Origin: Parvularcula oceani
GTDB lineage: Bacteria > Pseudomonadota > Alphaproteobacteria > Caulobacterales > Parvularculaceae
Assembly (NCBI RefSeq): GCF_000733125.1
Contig: NZ_JPHU01000007.1
Span: 117,148-181,147 of the forward strand
Direction: 5' to 3'
Length of the DNA stretch: 64,000 nucleotides
The notes below the pieces were generated by a model. The model worked only from the letters and a program-made list of their open reading frames with translations. It did no database searches and was not told the DNA's origin. Made by a program: the position numbers and the translations under genes. Below are positions 26,759-36,165 of this stretch, in pieces. The stretch's first letter is position 1. Every line of letters starts with the position of its first letter.

Positions 26759-28383
26759 GCGCTGCCTTCCAGCATCGCCTCCAGCATCTCGATGCGATCG
26801 GCCTCGGCGCTGGGCTTGTCCCAGCGCAGGCGATTGACGCGGGGGAAGCGCATGGCGAGGCCCGATTTGTGGCGGGTCGAGCGGGCGAGGCCTTCGAAGG
26901 CGATCTCCAGCACCAGGCCCTGATCTTGATCCGCCCGGACCGAGCGGACGGGGCCGTAGCGGGCGATGGTGTTGTCGCGCACATATTTGTCGAGCTTGCG
27001 CAGCTCCTGGTCGGTGAAGCCGGAATAGGCCTTGCCGACCGGCACGAGTTCCGCGCCGTCCTCGCCCTCGCGCCAGACGCCGAAGGTGTAATCGGAATAG
27101 TATGAGGACCGCTTTCCGTGCCCGCGCTGCGCGTACATCATCACCGCATCGACGAGATGCGGCTCGCGCTTCCACTTCCACCATTCGCCCTTGGGCCGTC
27201 CGGGGACGTAGACGGAAGAGCGCCGCTTGAGCATCACTCCCTCTATGGCTTCGTCCGGCGGATTGGCGCGGGCGGCCGCGAGCGCGTCCCAGCCGCCGAG
27301 GTCCACGATGGGCGAGAGGTCGAAGCGCTCGTCGCCCGCCGGACTGGCATCGTGTTCTCCGAGAAGCGCTTCGAGCCGCGCGCGCCGCTGGGCGAAGGGC
27401 AGGGGGCGCAGGTCCTCCCCCTCGCACCAGAGGAGATCATAGGCGCGGATGAAGGCGGGATTGCTCTTGAGGAGCTTCGCGCCGACCGTCTTGCGGTTCA
27501 GCCGCTGTTGCAGGTCGTTGAAAGGCCGCACGGCGAAGCGATCCCGGATGTCCGGGTCGAAGACCAGGAGCTCGCCGTCTATGGCCGCATCGAAGGGCAT
27601 GGCGCCGAGAATGTCGGGGAAGGCCGGGCCGATATCATCGCCGGTCCGGCTGTAAATCCGGGTCTGGTCCCTCTCCCGCACGGCCTGGACGCGGATGCCG
27701 TCCCATTTCCATTCCGCCGCCATCTCGGAGAGGTCGATCTTCGGCTTGTCAGCCTCCTCGATCGGGTGGGACAGCATGACGGGGCGGAAGGGGGCGTGGG
27801 CCGCCGAGGCGGGCTTGGGGCCCCGGTCCTCGAGCCAGGCGAAGAGTTCCGTATAGGGTGGTTCGAGCCCGTGCCACAGCTCCTCGATCTCCTGGATCGG
27901 CTTGTCGCCGTACTGGGCGAGCGCGACCTTGACGAGCCGGGCCGCCACGCCGATCCGCAGGCCGCCCGTGACCAGCTTGATCAGCGCCCAGCGGCCCGAG
28001 GCGTCGAGCGCGTCGAACCAGCGCTCGACCACCTCCAACGCTTCGGCGCGGGTGACGTCGTTCAGCGTCTCCACCGCGTCGGCGAGGGTCGGCACGTAGT
28101 TCTGTCCCGGCTTCTCGGGCCAGATCAGCGCGGCGGCCTCGGCGAGGTCGCCGACATAGTCGTGGCTCATGTCGAACAAGGCGCCGTCGACGCGCGCATA
28201 GACGAGCTGCTTGATCTGGGCGGGCTTGACCGACTTCACGTCGAGGTCCCGCGTGATCGCCGCGACGGCCCAACCGCGCTCGGGGTCGGGGACTTCGGCG
28301 AAATAATCCGTCAGCAGGCGCAGCTTCGCATTGCGGCCCGGCGTGAAGATCAGGCGGTCAAGCAGGTGGGCGAAGCGGATCAT
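26755..28383 (-). CDS. ATP-dependent DNA ligase (cisplatin-damage-response type)
   Basis: 542 residues. N-terminal helical DNA-binding domain, adenylation domain with the active-site lysine in EWKWDGIRVQ (KxDG), SRTGDDI, IDGELLVF, EGVMLKRRSSVYVPGR and WWKWKRE, followed by an OB fold. Bacterial ligases of this size usually occur with an MBL-fold exonuclease; that gene lies one gene upstream (29284-30309). The start overlaps the end of the upstream membrane-protein gene by 26 bp. Probably DNA repair rather than replication. Confidence 0.92.
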   Translation of the reverse strand: MIRFAHLLDRLIFTPGRNAKLRLLTDYFAEVPDPERGWAVAAITRDLDVKSVKPAQIKQLVYARVDGALFDMSHDYVGDLAEAAALIWPEKPGQNYVPTLADAVETLNDVTRAEALEVVERWFDALDASGRWALIKLVTGGLRIGVAARLVKVALAQYGDKPIQEIEELWHGLEPPYTELFAWLEDRGPKPASAAHAPFRPVMLSHPIEEADKPKIDLSEMAAEWKWDGIRVQAVRERDQTRIYSRTGDDIGPAFPDILGAMPFDAAIDGELLVFDPDIRDRFAVRPFNDLQQRLNRKTVGAKLLKSNPAFIRAYDLLWCEGEDLRPLPFAQRRARLEALLGEHDASPAGDERFDLSPIVDLGGWDALAAARANPPDEAIEGVMLKRRSSVYVPGRPKGEWWKWKREPHLVDAVMMYAQRGHGKRSSYYSDYTFGVWREGEDGAELVPVGKAYSGFTDQELRKLDKYVRDNTIARYGPVRSVRADQDQGLVLEIAFEGLARSTRHKSGLAMRFPRVNRLRWDKPSAEADRIEMLEAMLEGSA

Positions 28384-29203
28384 GCGTCGGTCGTCCTGCT
28401 ATACCGCGCTGGGCATGCGCGTCCTGTGCCCGGCCCCCGGCTGTCCCGCCCGTGCTGAGCGGCGACCGCAGAGCGATCAGGGAGAAGGTAGCGGCGAGCG
28501 CCAGAGCGCACAGCTCGCCGCCATCCTCGATCAGCCCTGCGGCGATCTTCATGCGGTATCCGTCCGCCAGCCCGTGCACCATGTCGGCGCCGATCGCGAA
28601 GCCCGCCAGCAGGGCCGCGGGGATGGCGAGCAGGATGCAGGCCGCGAGCTTGTTGGTCGCCGGCCGCAAGAGCGCGAGGGCGGCCGGGATGGCGAGCACG
28701 AAAGCGGCGAGCGCCCAGGCGAGAAGCTCTCCTGTATCCTGCAGCCGCAGGCCGGGCAGGCGGGGCAGGTCGAAGAGCGGCTTGAGGACGTGGCGCGCCA
28801 TGTTCTCGTGATAGCTGAAGGCGTCGTCGACGAGGGCGAAGGCGAAGAGGAGCGAGAAGGCGAGATAGAGCGGCGCGCCCCAGCGGCGCCACGCGCCGAG
28901 CAGCAGGAGCGCCGTCGTCCCGCTCAGGACATAGCCGTAGATCTCGGCCAGAGAGCGGTCGCGGGACAGGTCGAAGTGATGCGCCACGAAGGCGGGCGCA
29001 TCCATTTCGGCCCATATGGAGAGGGACAGGACGATGACGAGGCTTGCGGCCAGGAGCGGCAGCACCCTGCTGCAGACGGCGTCCGCCCGGACCGTGCGCC
29101 AGGCATGGAAGGCTGCAAGGCGCAGCGCCGAGATGACCTCCCGAAGGACCGATCCCGTCCGGCTCGCGCCTCCGTTCGCTGCGCTCCAGTCCCCTGCGCC
29201 CAT
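28358..29203 (-). CDS. Uncharacterised multi-pass membrane protein
   Basis: 281 residues with about six or seven hydrophobic segments (VLPLLAASLVIVLSLSIW, YVLSGTTALLLLGAW, APLYLAFSLLFAFALV, WALAAFVLAIPAALALL, LAACILLAIPAALLAGFAIGA and a C-terminal one). Between them are polar residues that may face an active site: DDAFSYHENMARHV and DTGELLAW. It was not recognised as a known family. It lies between the exonuclease and ligase genes and overlaps the ligase start by 26 bp, so all three are probably co-transcribed. Whether it takes part in repair is unknown. Confidence 0.65.
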   Translation of the reverse strand: MGAGDWSAANGGASRTGSVLREVISALRLAAFHAWRTVRADAVCSRVLPLLAASLVIVLSLSIWAEMDAPAFVAHHFDLSRDRSLAEIYGYVLSGTTALLLLGAWRRWGAPLYLAFSLLFAFALVDDAFSYHENMARHVLKPLFDLPRLPGLRLQDTGELLAWALAAFVLAIPAALALLRPATNKLAACILLAIPAALLAGFAIGADMVHGLADGYRMKIAAGLIEDGGELCALALAATFSLIALRSPLSTGGTAGGRAQDAHAQRGIAGRPTHDPLRPPA

Positions 29204-29283
29204 TTCCCGCGCCTGCCCCTCGTTACGGGTTCCTCATCTAAGGCGCACAGCTTGCGCGGCAAGCCGCGCAGGGCGGCGAGGGC

Positions 29284-30309
29284 TCAATCGTTCTCGTCCT
29301 CATAGCCGACGAGGCGCAGCGGTTTGGCGTAGCGGCCTTCCACCTCGGCCCAGCGGACGAGGGCGTCCTCGCGTCCATGGGTGACCCAGAGCTGCGCGGG
29401 GTCCACCTCCCGCACGGTGTCGGTCAACTCGTCCCAATCGGCATGGTCCGAAACGATGAGCGGCAGCTCGACGCCCTTTTGCCGCGCGCGCTGGCGAACG
29501 CGCATCCAGCCGCTGGCAAAGCAGGTGATCGGGTCGGCGAAGCGGCGCGCCCAGGCTGCGTTCATGGCCGAGGGCGGGCAGACCACGACCTTGCCCGCGA
29601 AATCCTGCTTCGCCCCGCGCCCGTCCTTGACCGTGGCATCGGCGAGGGGGCCGAGATCGACCCCGAGCCGGCTATAGAGGTCGCAGAGCTTCTTCATCGC
29701 GCCGTGGATGAAGATCGTCTCGTCATAGCCCTCTTCGCGCAGGTGGCAGATGATGCGCTGCGCCTTGCCGAGCGCATAAGCGCCGACGAGATGGGTGCGC
29801 TCCGGGAACCGGCGCAGGGAGGCGAGAAGCTTTCGCACCTCTCCGGCAGTGTCGGGATGGCGGAAGACGGGCAGGCCGAAGGTCGCCTCCGAGATGAGGA
29901 CGTCGCAGGAGACGGGCTCGAATGGCAGGCAGGTCGGGTCGCGCCGCCGCTTGTAATCGCCGGTGACCACCATGCGCATGCCCTGATATTCGACCACGGC
30001 CTGCGCCGAGCCGAGCACGTGGCCCGCGGGCACGAGCCAGACGCTGACGCCGCCGATCACCGTCACCTCGCCGATCTCGACCGGCTGGCGCGTGCGGGTG
30101 AACCCTTCGCCATAGCGGGTCGCCATGATCTCGATCGTCTCGGGCGTCGCGAGCACCGCGCCGTGCCCGGCGCGCGCGTGATCGGCATGGCCATGCGTGA
30201 TCACGGCCCGGTCCACGTCGGCGACGGGATCGATGAAGAAGTCGCCGGGCGGGCAGTAGAGGCCCTTGGGCGTGGGGTGGAGGAGGGCTTCTGCTTGCAC
30301 GCCTGTCAC
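29284..30309 (-). CDS. Ligase-associated DNA exonuclease (MBL fold, beta-CASP)
   Basis: 341 residues of the metallo-beta-lactamase nuclease family. Metal site ITHGHADHARAGHG, then AGHVLGSAQ, VTGDYKRR, beta-CASP-type middle region (GAYALGKAQRI) and IVSDHADWDEL near the C-terminus. These enzymes are named for their standard linkage to the ATP-dependent ligase, present here two genes downstream. Role in end processing for repair is from family knowledge. Confidence 0.9.
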   Translation of the reverse strand: MTGVQAEALLHPTPKGLYCPPGDFFIDPVADVDRAVITHGHADHARAGHGAVLATPETIEIMATRYGEGFTRTRQPVEIGEVTVIGGVSVWLVPAGHVLGSAQAVVEYQGMRMVVTGDYKRRRDPTCLPFEPVSCDVLISEATFGLPVFRHPDTAGEVRKLLASLRRFPERTHLVGAYALGKAQRIICHLREEGYDETIFIHGAMKKLCDLYSRLGVDLGPLADATVKDGRGAKQDFAGKVVVCPPSAMNAAWARRFADPITCFASGWMRVRQRARQKGVELPLIVSDHADWDELTDTVREVDPAQLWVTHGREDALVRWAEVEGRYAKPLRLVGYEDEND

Positions 30310-30400
30310 TTAGGCCGCTCATCCGCGCGGGAAAACTTATCCCCGCGCGCCGCCGCTCTGCCCATGCTCTGCGCCGACCAGTCGCACGCGGAGCACCCTC

Positions 30401-32466
30401 ATGAACATCACCGACCGTCACGGCCTGCCCTATCTGATCGCCGATCAGGCGCAGAAGCATGTCACCGTCAACGAGACGGTCCGCGCGCTCGACGCGCTGG
30501 TGCAGATGAGCGTCCGCTCCGCGCAGGTCGCGCAGGAACCGTCCGCGCCGAAGGCGGGGGACGGCTACATCCTTCCCGCCGGGCGGACCGGCCCCGCATG
30601 GGACGGCCTTCCCGAACAGGCCGTCGCGGTGTGGCAGGACGGCGCCTGGGCGCATTTCCCGGCGCGGGCCGGGCTGACCGCCTATGTCGAGGACGAGGGC
30701 GCGCACCGGGTCTGGGACGGGGCAGCCTGGGCCGCGCTTGCGGGCGGCAGCGCGCCTGCGGCGCCGCAGACCTCGGCGCCGATCTTCGGCGTGAATGCCG
30801 ACGGGGACGCGACCAACCGCCTGACGGTCAAATCCGACGCCGTTCTGCACAGCCATGACGACGCAACGCCCGGCAGCGGCGATGTCCGCCATGTCCTGAA
30901 CAAGGCCGATGCGGCGGGCACGGCGTCCTTCGTCTTCCAGTCGGGATATTCGGGCCGGGCCGAACTCGGCCTGACGGGCAGCGACGATTTCGCCTTCAAG
31001 GTCAGCCCGGACGGCGTCACCTTCCACGAGGCGCTGCGGATCGACCGGAACACCGGCGCCGTCACCCTGCCCGCGACGCCTGTCGCAGGCGGCAGCGCCG
31101 GCGATGCGGCGGCCGTCGCGGCCGCCTTCACCGACGGGCTCTCCGCCTCGCTCCTCGCCAATGGCGGCGTCGGCGGCGGCAATCTCGCGCGCACCAAGCA
31201 GATCGTTCTGGCGACCAGCACGGGCAGAGTGCAGATCGGCAGCGCCGAGGACGGGAACAAGGTCGAGGTCTATGACAGCGGCGCCGATCTCGCGGCGGGG
31301 ACGGTGCGGCAGCGGCTCTTTCTCGCCAAGGGCGAGATCGCGGTCATTGACGGCCTCCAGCCGGGCGCGGTCCTGACCTCGACCGCGGGCCTCGCAGGCT
31401 CCAGCGAGACCGATGCGGGACCGATGCCGCTCGGCCTCGAGGGCTTCGCGGCGGAGCATTTCTTCTTCTATGCCTACAGGGACAGCGAGAACGGCCGGGG
31501 GCAGGTCTTCGTCGCGGCGGGCGCGGTTCCCGCCAAAGTCAGGCTCATGAGCGGAGACGGAACGGTCATCGTCGACGAGGCCGAGATCGACGCCTTCGGC
31601 CTCGCGACCCTCTTCACGGACGCCGATGCAGAGTTCCAGGTGGTGGCGGACCGGCCGGTCTTCGTCGGCGTGGCGGCGCGAATGGATGCGGCCGCGCCGG
31701 CCTATTGGGATCTGCGCCTCGTGCCGCCCCTCGCCACCGAACTCATCGGCTATGGCACGCAGGGCCGGGTTTCGGCGCTCTATCCGGACACGACCATCCG
31801 CTGGTACAGGCGGGACGGGACGAGCGGGACACTGACGGCGGGGCCGGGCTATGCGGATCTTCTCTCCGCGACGGGCGCGAACGATCCCGACTACGAGGCC
31901 GATGCCTGCCTGATCCTGAGAGCGGACGGCCCGATCAGCGCCTATTCGGGCGCGGACACGTCCGGGGTCGACGCGACGCCCTTCTTCCCGCTCTCCGCGC
32001 TCTCCCAGCGCGTGCCGCTGCCGCTGGCAGGGCATGCCTATGGAGATGGCAGCGATAACGGGATCGCCGTCGCCTCTCCGCATAAGGGACGGCGAGGCTC
32101 TATTCGGCCGATGGCAGCCTCTTCGCCACGATTCCGCTCACCCGGGGCGGCGCGGCGGCGTCGCCCGCCGGTCAGCTCTGCCCCTGCGCGGGCCTCGCCG
32201 CGAAGAGCGACCCAGAGGCCACGACGGTTCTGCCCGCCGCCTTCGAGGGCGGCTATGTCGAGGCGGACGTTCCCATCTACGTCGTGCAGAACGCCAACGG
32301 GAACGAGACGGTCATCGCTGGCGGCATCAAGGCGGGCGCCAAGGAGACGGCGCTCCCCGGCATCACGCCCGAGGAGATCCGCGCGGAGATCCGCCGCGAC
32401 GAAGCGGGCTTCCTGCGCCGCCGCCGCATCGACGGGAGCGGCGCCGAAAGCTGGGTCCTCTGCTAG
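30401..32466 (+). pseudogene. DUF2793 phage-fibre-like protein, frameshifted
   Basis: The N-terminus MNITDRHGLPYLIADQAQKHV.VNETVRALDALVQ is the DUF2793 signature (proteins of phage tails and gene-transfer-agent fibres). Residues 120-300 look like fibre/spike repeats, and the later part is beta-rich. The frame carries sense to about 32086 and then turns into Arg/Pro-rich nonsense, while the -1 frame from about 32089 gives sensible protein (TARLYSADGSLFATIPLTRGG...DGSGAESWVLC) to a stop at 32466. One G missing from the GGG at 32086-32088 explains it. True inactivation or a sequencing error cannot be told apart. No other phage genes adjoin it. The stop shares a CTAG with the msrB stop. Confidence 0.72.
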
Positions 32467-33008
32467 GCCTCGGAGGCTGGCTGGAAGTCGAGCGCCACGC
32501 CGTTATTGCAGTAGCGCAGGCCGGTGGGCGAGGGGCCGTCATTGAAGACGTGGCCCTGATGCCCGCCGCAGCGCGCGCAGTGATATTCCTTCCGGGGAAT
32601 GATCAGCTTGAAATCCGTCTTGGTCTCGATCGCGCCCGGCAGATGATCGAAGAAGGACGGCCAGCCCGTGCCCGAGTCGAACTTCTGTTCCGAAGTGAAG
32701 AGCGGCAGCGCGCATCCGGCGCAGACATAGGTGCCTTCGTCCCAGTTCTTGTCGAGCGGGCTCGACCCTGCGGGCTCCGTGCCTTCCTTGCGCAGGACCC
32801 GGAATTCCTGCTCGGTCAGCCGCTCGCGCCACTGATCGGTGCTGAGGCTGGACCAGTCGGTCGTTCCGTCTTGCGTCGTTGCGAGGCTCATGCGTCCCTC
32901 CGTTCGTGCGTCTGTCTGGGATTCCGGCGCGCCGCGCGAGCAGGCGGCGGCGCCGAAGGTCACGGCCACCCCGCCGCTGGCGAGCAGGCCGCGTCTGGTC
33001 ATCGTCAT
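32463..33008 (-). CDS. msrB: Peptide-methionine (R)-S-oxide reductase MsrB, exported
   Basis: 181 residues. The MsrB domain (about 45-175) has both zinc CxxC pairs (CAGC, CARC), GTGWPSFFD, GGHQGHVFNDGP and the catalytic Cys in LRYCNNGVALDF. The N-terminus MTMTRRGLLASGGVAVTFGAAAC combines a twin-arginine-like motif with a possible lipobox, pointing to export, perhaps as a Tat lipoprotein. ATG 33008 is chosen because GGGAG lies seven bases upstream; the longer frame is unsupported. It would repair oxidised methionines in periplasmic proteins. Confidence 0.92.
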   Translation of the reverse strand: MTMTRRGLLASGGVAVTFGAAACSRGAPESQTDARTEGRMSLATTQDGTTDWSSLSTDQWRERLTEQEFRVLRKEGTEPAGSSPLDKNWDEGTYVCAGCALPLFTSEQKFDSGTGWPSFFDHLPGAIETKTDFKLIIPRKEYHCARCGGHQGHVFNDGPSPTGLRYCNNGVALDFQPASEA

Positions 33009-33067
33009 GGGGCGGCTCCCTTCCGTCTTGCGTCCCATATGGGAACGCTTCCCGCCTGAAGCGAGGA

Positions 33068-33973
33068 TCAGGCGGGAAGGCAGGCGAGGCCGATCAGCGC
33101 ACCGGCCCAGACATTGGACTTGAAGAGGCGCAGGCAGAGCGCGCCGTCCGAAGGATCGTAGCGCAGAACCTGCCATGCGAGCTGCGCTGCCGCCGGAATG
33201 AGGAGGATGAGCCAGCCCCGCACGCCCGTCGCGAGAAGCGCTGCCGCGGCGAAGAGGATCGCAGCGGCATAGAAGAGGGCGACCCCCCGCCGCGCGCCCG
33301 CCCCGAGCCGCCGCGCGGAGGACTTCACGCCGACCAGCGCATCGTCCTCGACATCCTGGCTCGCATAGATCGTGTCATAGCCGAGGGTCCAGAACAGCCC
33401 CGAGGCGTAGAGGAGGAGGGCCGGGAGCGGCACGGCGTGGGCGACCGCTGCCGCGCCCACCGGCACGCCCCAGTTGAAGGTCAGCCCGAGCCAGGCCTGC
33501 GGCCACCAGGTGATGCGCTTCATGAAGGGATAGCCCGCGACGAGGACGAGGGAGAGGAGCCCCGTCAGGATCGCCGCGAGCGGCAGTGAGATCAGGACGA
33601 GGAAGCCGATCAGGCTCAGGCCCACGAGCAGCGCCCAGGCCTGCTTCACGCTGACGCGGCCCGAGGGGATGGGCCGCGTCGCGGTGCGGGCGACCTTGGC
33701 GTCGAAATCGCGGTCGACGATGTCGTTATAGACGCAGCCAGCGCCGCGCATGACGAAGGCGCCGATGCCGAACAGGATCGCGAGGCGCCAGAACTCGGGC
33801 GCGGTGAAATCCGCGGGACGCGCGATCAGCACGCCCCAGAGGCAGGGCAGGTATAAAAGCCACGTGCCCACCGGCCGGTCCGCCCGCATCAGGCGCAGAA
33901 AAGGGCGCACCGATCCGGGCGCGCGGTCGACGAAGCTGGTGGCGGCGTCGGGGGTGCGGATATCGCTCGTCAT
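33068..33973 (-). CDS. ubiA: 4-hydroxybenzoate polyprenyltransferase UbiA
   Basis: 301-residue integral membrane prenyltransferase of ubiquinone synthesis. The first Asp-rich motif NDIVDRDFDAKVARTATRPIPSG and the second YDTIYASQDVEDD are intact, with about eight transmembrane helices. ATG 33973 gives the family-length protein starting 30 residues before FLRLMRADRPVGTWLLYLPCLWG; the longer frame is unsupported. Divergent from nuoE (121 bp apart). Making ubiquinone beside complex I genes is a meaningful pairing, as ubiquinone is its electron acceptor. Confidence 0.93.
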   Translation of the reverse strand: MTSDIRTPDAATSFVDRAPGSVRPFLRLMRADRPVGTWLLYLPCLWGVLIARPADFTAPEFWRLAILFGIGAFVMRGAGCVYNDIVDRDFDAKVARTATRPIPSGRVSVKQAWALLVGLSLIGFLVLISLPLAAILTGLLSLVLVAGYPFMKRITWWPQAWLGLTFNWGVPVGAAAVAHAVPLPALLLYASGLFWTLGYDTIYASQDVEDDALVGVKSSARRLGAGARRGVALFYAAAILFAAAALLATGVRGWLILLIPAAAQLAWQVLRYDPSDGALCLRLFKSNVWAGALIGLACLPA

Positions 33974-34094
33974 CGGGGGCCGCCTAGCATCCTCCGCCGC
34001 TCTTGGCAGCCTGAACGCCCGGCGGCTGGACAATCTCGCTCCGGGCCGCGACAAGGCCCCCAAATCCGCGAACCGATGCGAGACGAACAAGACC

Positions 34095-34760
34095 ATGGCC
34101 GAACGCAGCCCCGCCAAAGAGCAGCCGGACAGCTTCGCGTGGAGCGAAGAGAACCGCGCCTGGTGCGATGAGACGCTGAAGAAATACCCCGAAGGCCGCC
34201 AGGCCTCGGCCGTCATTCCCTTTCTGTGGCGCGCGCAGAAGCAGGAAGGCTGGGTGTCGATCCCGGCTATGGAGGCGATCGCCCAGCAGCTCGCCATGCC
34301 CTATATCCGGGTCTACGAGGTCGCGACCTTCTACACGATGTTCAACCTCAAGCCGGTGGGCCGCTATTACGTGCAGCTCTGCGGCACGACGCCCTGCATG
34401 CTGCGCGGTTCGGAAGGCCTGATCGATGTCTGCCACGAGATGATCGGGGCGCAGAACACGATCACGCCTTCGGGCAATCTTTCCTGGATCGAGGTCGAAT
34501 GCCTCGGCGCCTGCTGCAATGCGCCCATGGTCCAGATCAACGACTATTACTACCAGGACCTGACGCCCGAGGTCTTCCGCGACATCCTCGCAAAGCTCGA
34601 CCGCGGCGAATATGTCGAGCCGGGCGTGTTCAACGAGGGACGCCACACCTCAGATCCCGAAGGCGAGAACACGAGCCTGACCGATCCCGCCCTCTATGAC
34701 GGCTCGGCGGCCAAGAAGATCGACAAGCTGCCGAATTCCGAGCCCGCGCCCGCCGAGTAG
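34095..34760 (+). CDS. nuoE: NADH-quinone oxidoreductase subunit E (24 kDa)
   Basis: 221 residues. Thioredoxin-like [2Fe-2S] subunit: Cys ligands in QLCGTTPCMLRG and ECLGACCNAPMVQIND. It follows the divergent ubiA. The typical nuoD is absent upstream, and nuoF is not next: two minus-strand genes and kynU intervene. The C-terminus carries an acidic tail of about 35 residues as in alphaproteobacterial NuoE. Confidence 0.95.
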   Translation: MAERSPAKEQPDSFAWSEENRAWCDETLKKYPEGRQASAVIPFLWRAQKQEGWVSIPAMEAIAQQLAMPYIRVYEVATFYTMFNLKPVGRYYVQLCGTTPCMLRGSEGLIDVCHEMIGAQNTITPSGNLSWIEVECLGACCNAPMVQINDYYYQDLTPEVFRDILAKLDRGEYVEPGVFNEGRHTSDPEGENTSLTDPALYDGSAAKKIDKLPNSEPAPAE

Positions 34761-34767
34761 GGCGCGG

Positions 34768-35193
34768 TCAAGACGGGGGCGTAAAGCCCTCGGGCGCCAG
34801 CTCGAAGCTGTCGAAATCGAAACCCGGCGCCACGGTGCAGCCGACGAGCGACCAGGCGCCGGTCGTCTCCGCGCTCTGCCAGGCATGGGGCGGCACCACC
34901 GCTTGGGGACGCTCTCCCTCGGTGAGCGCGCTGCCGAGCCGGTGAGTCTCTATGCCGGAGGCGCCTTCGATCCGCAGGAGGAGCGGCGCGCCGGCGTAAT
35001 GGTGCCAGACCTCCGCCGCGTCGATCCTGTGCCAGTGCGAGCGTTCGCCCTCCCGCAACAGGTAATAGATCGCCGTGGATGCGCCGCGTCCCTCCGGTGC
35101 GCCTGCGTCCCGGAATGTCTCGCGGAAGGCGCCGCCCTCGGGATGCGGCTCCAGCCCCAGAAGCGCGACCACTTCGTCCGCTCTCGGCGTCAC
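34768..35193 (-). CDS. DUF985 cupin-fold protein
   Basis: 141 residues. Family features: LGLEPHPEGGAFRETFRD, STAIYYLLREGERSHWHRIDAAEVWHHYAGAPL, VGCTVAPGFDFDSFELA. The GTG start at 35193 overlaps the upstream hydrolase stop (GTGA) and has GGGGAGG upstream, so it is translated as the second gene of a two-gene operon. Members are small-molecule-binding cupins of unknown reaction, sometimes annotated as sugar epimerase-like. Confidence 0.88.
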   Translation of the reverse strand: MTPRADEVVALLGLEPHPEGGAFRETFRDAGAPEGRGASTAIYYLLREGERSHWHRIDAAEVWHHYAGAPLLLRIEGASGIETHRLGSALTEGERPQAVVPPHAWQSAETTGAWSLVGCTVAPGFDFDSFELAPEGFTPPS

Positions 35194-36086
35194 GACGCGT
35201 CCTCCCCGAGCATGTCCTTCAGCACCCGCACCGTTTCGCCCCAAGCCGGCGTGCCCGGCGCGATGAGCTCGACATGGCCGCCGGGCACCCGTACGAGCTG
35301 CGCGGCGTCGCCGGCTGCGCGCGCCTCCTGCGTCCAGCTCTCGCCCAGGGCCGGCGGCGCGATGCGGTCGTTCTCTGCATGGATGCTGACCTGCGCCACG
35401 CCGAGCGGCAGCAGGCGGTCGGGCGAGGTGTCGGCGTAAGGATCGGGCCGCTCCGAAGAGGCTGTGCCGGTGAGCCTTTCCCGCACATCGGCGAGGCAGG
35501 AGGGCAGGGTGACGGGCTCGGCCTCCGCGAGATCCGCGAGGCCGCCCGTGCTGACCACCCCATCGAGGTCGAGGCGCGAGGCGGCGGGGAAGGCGGGAAG
35601 CTGCCGCGCCGCTGCGAGCCAGAGCGCGAGATGCCCGCCCGCAGAATGGCCGTATGCCACCACGCGTCCGGTACTGAGGCCGAGCCCGGGTCCGCGCTCG
35701 GCGAGTGCTTCGGCGCTCCTCGCGATGTCCGAGAAGGTGCCGGGATAGCCGCCGCCTTCCTCGTCGACGCCGCGATATTCGGCGTTCCAGACCGCGAGCC
35801 CCTGCGCCCGGAGCGCCTCGGCGGCATAGTTCATGAGCGTGCGGTCCGCGATGTCCTTCTGCCAGCAGCCGCCATGGATCATCAGGACGACCGGGTGGGG
35901 GCCTTCGCCCTCGGGCAGCCACAGATCGGCGAGATCGGTTCCGCCCGGGCCGAAGCGGACGGTCCGGGTCGGCTCGGGCAGCGGACGCTCCGTCAGGTCC
36001 GGCCATGCCATCGGCTCCGGCGGCGCGTCTTCCGCGCTGCAGGCGAGGAGGAAGCAGAAGCAGAGAGCGGCGAGGATACGAATCAT
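35190..36086 (-). CDS. Alpha/beta hydrolase lipoprotein, arylformamidase-like
   Basis: 298 residues. Lipoprotein signal MIRILAALCFCFLLAC (LLAC), oxyanion motif MIHGGCWQKD, nucleophile YGHSAGGHLALW, and late Asp/His (SIHAENDRIAPP; GGHVELIAPG). HGGxW is typical of kynurenine formamidases and related esterases, and kynureninase is the divergent neighbour (79 bp), so N-formylkynurenine hydrolysis is a reasonable guess; the export signal argues for an extracytoplasmic ester substrate instead. Confidence 0.82.
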   Translation of the reverse strand: MIRILAALCFCFLLACSAEDAPPEPMAWPDLTERPLPEPTRTVRFGPGGTDLADLWLPEGEGPHPVVLMIHGGCWQKDIADRTLMNYAAEALRAQGLAVWNAEYRGVDEEGGGYPGTFSDIARSAEALAERGPGLGLSTGRVVAYGHSAGGHLALWLAAARQLPAFPAASRLDLDGVVSTGGLADLAEAEPVTLPSCLADVRERLTGTASSERPDPYADTSPDRLLPLGVAQVSIHAENDRIAPPALGESWTQEARAAGDAAQLVRVPGGHVELIAPGTPAWGETVRVLKDMLGEDAS

Positions 36087-36165
36087 GCCCGCAGGCTCGG
36101 CGCTGGAATGTGCGGGCGCAACGGCCTCTCTCGGCGGAAGCTGCCGATCGTGCTAGCGGGCGGTC

